From the NCBI GenBank assembly GCA_020354105.1, contig CP070642.1, positions 282,813 to 290,306 on the forward strand: 7,494 nt of DNA, read 5' to 3'. Position 1 is the stretch's first letter, and every line of letters begins with the position of its first letter. The notes below the pieces were generated by a model. That model was not told the origin of the DNA, searched no databases, and saw only the letters and a program-made list of their open reading frames with translations. The DNA is from Chloroflexota bacterium (GTDB lineage Bacteria > Chloroflexota > Dehalococcoidia > GIF9 > UBA5629). Position numbers and translations under genes: made by a program. Shown here one piece after another: positions 6,039 to 7,494 of this stretch.

Positions 6039-6821
6039 ATGGAGAAGAAAGATTTCGATTTTCTGACCGATAAAGTTGCTGCTTTCATTCTGGATTCGAA
6101 CCGGATTGTAGTATTCACCGGGGCTGGTATTAGCACAGAGTCGGGCATACCCGACTTCCGCAGTCCCGGTGGCATCTGGACCAAGTTTGACCCGGATGAT
6201 TTTACAATACAGAAATTTATGAGCAGTGAGAAGACCCGGAGGATGCAGTGGCAGATGATGGCTGAAGGCAGTCTTCTGAAAGACGCTGCACCGAATCAAG
6301 CACATCATGCTATTGCTGAACTGGAGAAGCTGGGCAAATTGACCTGTGTCGTCACCCAAAATATCGATAACCTGCATCAGAAAGCAGGTAATTCCCCGGA
6401 TAAGGTCTTTGAACTACACGGTAATATGAAATTTGTGCGGTGCATGGGATGCGATAGTCGGTTCCCTGTTGAGGAAATTCTTAAAAGGCTAGATAAGGAA
6501 GAAATACCCGATTGCCATCACTGTCATGGCATCTTGAAGCCGGATGCCGTTTTCTTTGGCGAGTCATTGCCGCAGAAGGCGTTGAATGATGCTACCCACC
6601 ATTCCCGTAACTGTGACCTTTTTATTGTCATCGGTTCTACCCTCATTGTGTATCCGGCAGCCTATATGCCTATGTACGCCGTTGAGGCTGGAGCTAAATT
6701 GGTCATCATCAATCTAAGTTCTACGCCTATGGATTCTAAGGCTTCAGCGCTTATCGCTACCAAGGCTGGTGAAGCTATGAGCAAGATCGTGGAGAAGGTC
6801 AGAAATCAATTGCCAGCTTGA
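6039..6821 (+). CDS. Sir2-family NAD-dependent protein deacylase (sirtuin)
   Basis: Sirtuins remove acetyl or other acyl groups from lysine using NAD+, releasing nicotinamide and O-acyl-ADP-ribose; in bacteria a frequent target is acetyl-CoA synthetase. The 260 residues form a complete catalytic core: GAGISTESGIPDFRS (28-42), TQNIDNLH (106-113), the catalytic His127 in ELHG, and FFGE (172-175). A zinc site is formed by C135-x2-C138 and C159-x2-C162. IGSTL (198-202) and VIINLSS (222-228) complete the Rossmann part. The GIPDFRSPGGIW segment looks closer to the Thermotoga Sir2 type (class U) than to desuccinylating class III enzymes, but class assignment by eye is weak. The ATG has AAAGG 5 nt upstream. 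A small in-frame ORF follows after 18 nt. Confidence 0.94.
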   Translation: MEKKDFDFLTDKVAAFILDSNRIVVFTGAGISTESGIPDFRSPGGIWTKFDPDDFTIQKFMSSEKTRRMQWQMMAEGSLLKDAAPNQAHHAIAELEKLGKLTCVVTQNIDNLHQKAGNSPDKVFELHGNMKFVRCMGCDSRFPVEEILKRLDKEEIPDCHHCHGILKPDAVFFGESLPQKALNDATHHSRNCDLFIVIGSTLIVYPAAYMPMYAVEAGAKLVIINLSSTPMDSKASALIATKAGEAMSKIVEKVRNQLPA

Positions 6822-6839
6822 CACGAGGTTTGCTATAGA

Positions 6840-6980
6840 GTGGAAGACCACGTTGAAAAGAAGAGCAAGGCTGAGCGAAGACAGCAGAAGAAAGCTAAAA
6901 GAAAATTCAAGCTACATGGAGGCAGCCTTAGGGTCATATATCAAAATGTCATCAGACGCAGGCTCAGGGAGAATAAATAG
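6840..6980 (+). CDS. Small highly basic hypothetical protein
   Basis: This 46-residue ORF is not recognised. It starts at a GTG 18 nt after the sirtuin stop, in the same frame, and ends at TAG 6978-6980. A GAGG at 6825-6828 lies 11 nt upstream, which is long but usable. The sequence has 17 Lys/Arg in 46 residues, mostly in two patches, KKAKRKFK (17-24) and IRRRLRENK (38-46). There is no Cys or membrane segment. Such composition suits nucleic-acid or ribosome binding, but nothing identifies a function. It could be co-transcribed with the sirtuin, as no terminator is seen between them. A short ORF of this size may also be fortuitous. Confidence 0.4.
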   Translation: MEDHVEKKSKAERRQQKKAKRKFKLHGGSLRVIYQNVIRRRLRENK

Positions 6981-7041
6981 CTGCATCTTTAGTGTAAAAA
7001 GGCTTTTATGATATTGTATTCCAGCAATATAAATCTTGTTT
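6981..7041. other. Intergenic stretch before the lipoprotein gene
   Basis: This AT-rich gap holds a small inverted repeat (7011-7030) and a short AAAAAGGCTTTT self-complementary string (6996-7007). Neither is strong enough to be called a terminator. I see no RNA gene. Confidence 0.4.
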
Positions 7042-7048
7042 GGAGGTG
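7042..7048 (+). promoter_or_regulatory. Strong Shine-Dalgarno of the lipoprotein gene
   Basis: GGAGGTG lies 5 nt before the ATG at 7054 and fixes this start. Upstream, ATATTG (7011-7016) and CAATAT (7025-7030) could form a small 6-bp hairpin. A TATGAT at 7007-7012 has no convincing -35 partner, so I do not call a promoter. Confidence 0.7.
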
Positions 7049-7053
7049 AGTGT

Positions 7054-7494
7054 ATGAAAAAGCTGTTATTTCCAATCGTTGTAGTCTTGATTTTGGCTAT
7101 CGGTTGTCTGCCAGCTCCGGTGTCTAATCAACCGCCTGCAGCCTATATAGATTTAGTGTCGCCGGCAAATGCCACACTGGGTGAAACGGTGACTTTCACC
7201 GGCCATGGCGCTGACCCTGATGGCAGCATAACCTCTTACCATTGGCAGTCGAGTATGGATGGGGATTTGAGCACTTCGGCGAGCTTTGAGACTTCATCTT
7301 TGTCGCAGGGGACTCATTCAATTTGGTTTAAGGTTCAGGACGATAAGGGAGAGTGGTCAAAGCAGGTTTTGACAACTGTTATTGTCGTCCCTACGGGGGG
7401 AGGTAGGCCGGTTGTGAATTCATTTAATGCCAATCCGGGAGAGATTGCCCCGGGCGGGTCTTCAACGCTTAGCTGGGATGTTTCCGGCGCTGAA
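7054..7494 (+). CDS. Secreted lipoprotein with PKD-like domain (3' end beyond window)
   Basis: The 147 visible residues begin with a lipoprotein signal: MKKLL, a hydrophobic core (6-16) and the lipobox LAIGC with Cys18. The mature protein should therefore be lipid-anchored on the outer face of the membrane. After a short linker, residues about 28-112 form a PKD/Ig-like beta domain, with SPANATLGETVTFTG, ADPDGSITSYHWQSS and a VQDDKGEWS near its end. A Gly-rich linker (TGGGR) leads to a second domain starting with VNSFNANPGEIAPGGSSTLS, a common opening of Ig-like repeats in environmental bacterial surface proteins. The gene runs off the edge, so its C-terminal activity, if any, cannot be seen. 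The ATG and strong ribosome-binding site make the start secure. Function is unknown, probably extracellular binding or adhesion. Confidence 0.8.
   Translation, partial: MKKLLFPIVVVLILAIGCLPAPVSNQPPAAYIDLVSPANATLGETVTFTGHGADPDGSITSYHWQSSMDGDLSTSASFETSSLSQGTHSIWFKVQDDKGEWSKQVLTTVIVVPTGGGRPVVNSFNANPGEIAPGGSSTLSWDVSGAE

Noticed and set aside
6015..6377. Minus-strand open frames of 120 and 63 residues
   Set aside because: They are antisense to the sirtuin's NAD-binding motifs and start within coding sequence.
6996..7007. AAAAAGGCTTTT as a terminator
   Set aside because: The stem would be too short and AT-rich, and there is no clear downstream T-tract.

Overview
The window looks like a chromosomal segment of a mid-GC anaerobic bacterium. 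My best guess is Chloroflexota, class Dehalococcoidia. I base this on a hisZ–hisG pair, an NfeD–slipin operon, a lone sirtuin and a PKD-domain lipoprotein, with TTG, GTG and ATG starts all in use. This placement is an inference; no rRNA or tRNA is present to anchor it. There are no CRISPR arrays, insertion sequences or phage genes.

Layout. (1) 1-2439, minus strand: hisZ (regulatory subunit of ATP phosphoribosyltransferase) followed after one base by hisG, which runs off the left edge. The hisG frame is unusual: it is open over all 399 visible codons and holds two HisG-like modules in tandem. (2) 2440-2566: a compact divergent promoter region with good sigma-70-like boxes on both strands. (3) 2567-5069, plus strand: an operon of overlapping genes, namely an NfeD-type ClpP-class membrane protease, a 142-residue chimeric ORF, and a slipin/stomatin (SPFH) protein, ending in a strong stem-loop terminator. 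The chimera results from a 419-bp tandem duplication (3649-4067 and 4068-4486, about 92% identical). It joins the slipin N-terminus to the NfeD C-terminal OB-fold domain in frame. (4) 5113-5895, minus strand: a monofunctional biotin-protein ligase convergent with the slipin. (5) 5896-6038: a second divergent promoter region. (6) 6039-6980, plus strand: a sirtuin, then a small, very basic 46-residue ORF. (7) From 7054, plus strand: the N-terminal part of a lipoprotein with a PKD-like domain, cut by the right edge.

How the genes work together. HisZ and HisG form the first, feedback-regulated enzyme of histidine synthesis. NfeD proteases and slipins are a known functional pair, in which the protease cleaves the hydrophobic C-terminal region of the partner slipin. 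The middle ORF would add a membrane-anchored OB domain that resembles both partners. BirA charges biotin carboxylases and the sirtuin removes acyl groups from lysines; their divergence does not prove a functional link. The two observations most worth following are the NfeD/slipin chimera and the double-module HisG.
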